Assembly (NCBI RefSeq): GCF_001667115.1 | Contig: NZ_LZIJ01000041.1 | Location: forward strand, 1 to 63,286 | Reading direction: 5' to 3' | DNA from: Mycobacterium sp. 852002-51163_SCH5372311 | GTDB taxonomy: Bacteria; Actinomycetota; Actinomycetes; Mycobacteriales; Mycobacteriaceae | DNA length: 63,286 bases | Shown: one piece after another, positions 63,158 to 63,286 of the stretch | How the letters are laid out: every line of letters starts with the position of its first letter | Numbering within the stretch: position 1 is the first letter of the stretch | Position numbers and translations under genes: made by a program | Notes under the pieces: generated by a model | The model's database searches: none | Seen by the model: only the letters and a program-made list of their open reading frames with translations | What the model was told of the DNA's origin: nothing

Positions 63158-63286
63158 TTAGGCCCAGCTGGACCCGACGGCACTGTCCGTGCTGGCCATG
63201 TTGCTGCCAGCCGCTTGGACCTTTTGGCCGTGGGCGTTGGCCTGCTCGTAGATCACCTGGAAGTTGCGTCCCAACTGGGTGATGAA
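63158..63286 (-). CDS. esxN: ESAT-6-like protein EsxN (C-terminal part)
   Basis: The last 42 codons of the gene; the start lies beyond the window edge. The encoded end FITQLGRNFQVIYEQANAHG and TDSAVGSSWA matches EsxN (Rv1793), a secreted WXG100 substrate of ESX-5 and partner of EsxM. The WXG turn itself is outside the window. Confidence 0.93.
   Translation of the reverse strand, partial: FITQLGRNFQVIYEQANAHGQKVQAAGSNMASTDSAVGSSWA

Overview
This window comes from a slow-growing, non-tuberculosis Mycobacterium. Gene after gene matches the Mycobacterium tuberculosis interval Rv1793 (esxN) to Rv1859 (modC), here in reverse order. This assignment rests on remembered protein families and gene order; no search was run. 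Base composition is uniformly GC-rich. Compared with M. tuberculosis the interval is compact: the urease cluster, vapBC13, the Rv1835c peptidase, all PE_PGRS genes, and the lppT/PPE28-30 block are absent. A VOC protein, a deazaflavin-dependent nitroreductase-like protein and a lipase/esterase are present that I do not recall at these positions in M. tuberculosis.

Layout. 0-2.8 kb: molybdate transporter modCBA (minus strand). 3-8.5 kb: an SDR-like protein, an F420-type luciferase-like protein, type II NADH dehydrogenase ndh, a thioesterase, and blaI/blaR. Between the thioesterase and blaI lies an iron box followed by an sRNA-like stretch that fits MrsI. 8.6-18.7 kb (plus strand): gnd1, guaB1, two CorC/CNNM-like membrane proteins, malate synthase glcB and a VWA-domain protein. 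18.9-30.1 kb: two alpha/beta hydrolases, then gcvP with a tandem glycine riboswitch, resR, a DUF151 protein, a MerR regulator, garA, gcvH, a DUF881/DUF1290/DUF881 trio and pgsA2. 30.2-43.7 kb: secA2, ilvG, the BacA-like cobalamin transporter, a flavoprotein, VOC and TetR proteins, the nitroreductase-like protein, a trypsin-like protein, a sterol desaturase-family protein, a lipase and an NDH-2-like enzyme.

43.7-55.3 kb is the most interesting part. It is a minus-strand magnesium locus that starts with an M-box (Mg2+) riboswitch. A 26-codon upstream ORF with a very strong Shine-Dalgarno follows, then PE20-PPE31. Next come two tandem copies of a PE - PPE32-like - PPE33-like - DUF732 module, each preceded by the same upstream element. 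A 55-bp VNTR follows, and the locus ends with mgtC. One duplicated PE gene has lost its second helix.

55.6-63.3 kb: the distal half of the ESX-5 type VII secretion operon (esxN partial, espG5, eccD5, mycP5, eccE5, eccA5). This machinery would export the neighbouring PE/PPE proteins, so secretion system, presumed outer-membrane Mg2+ pores and MgtC lie side by side.
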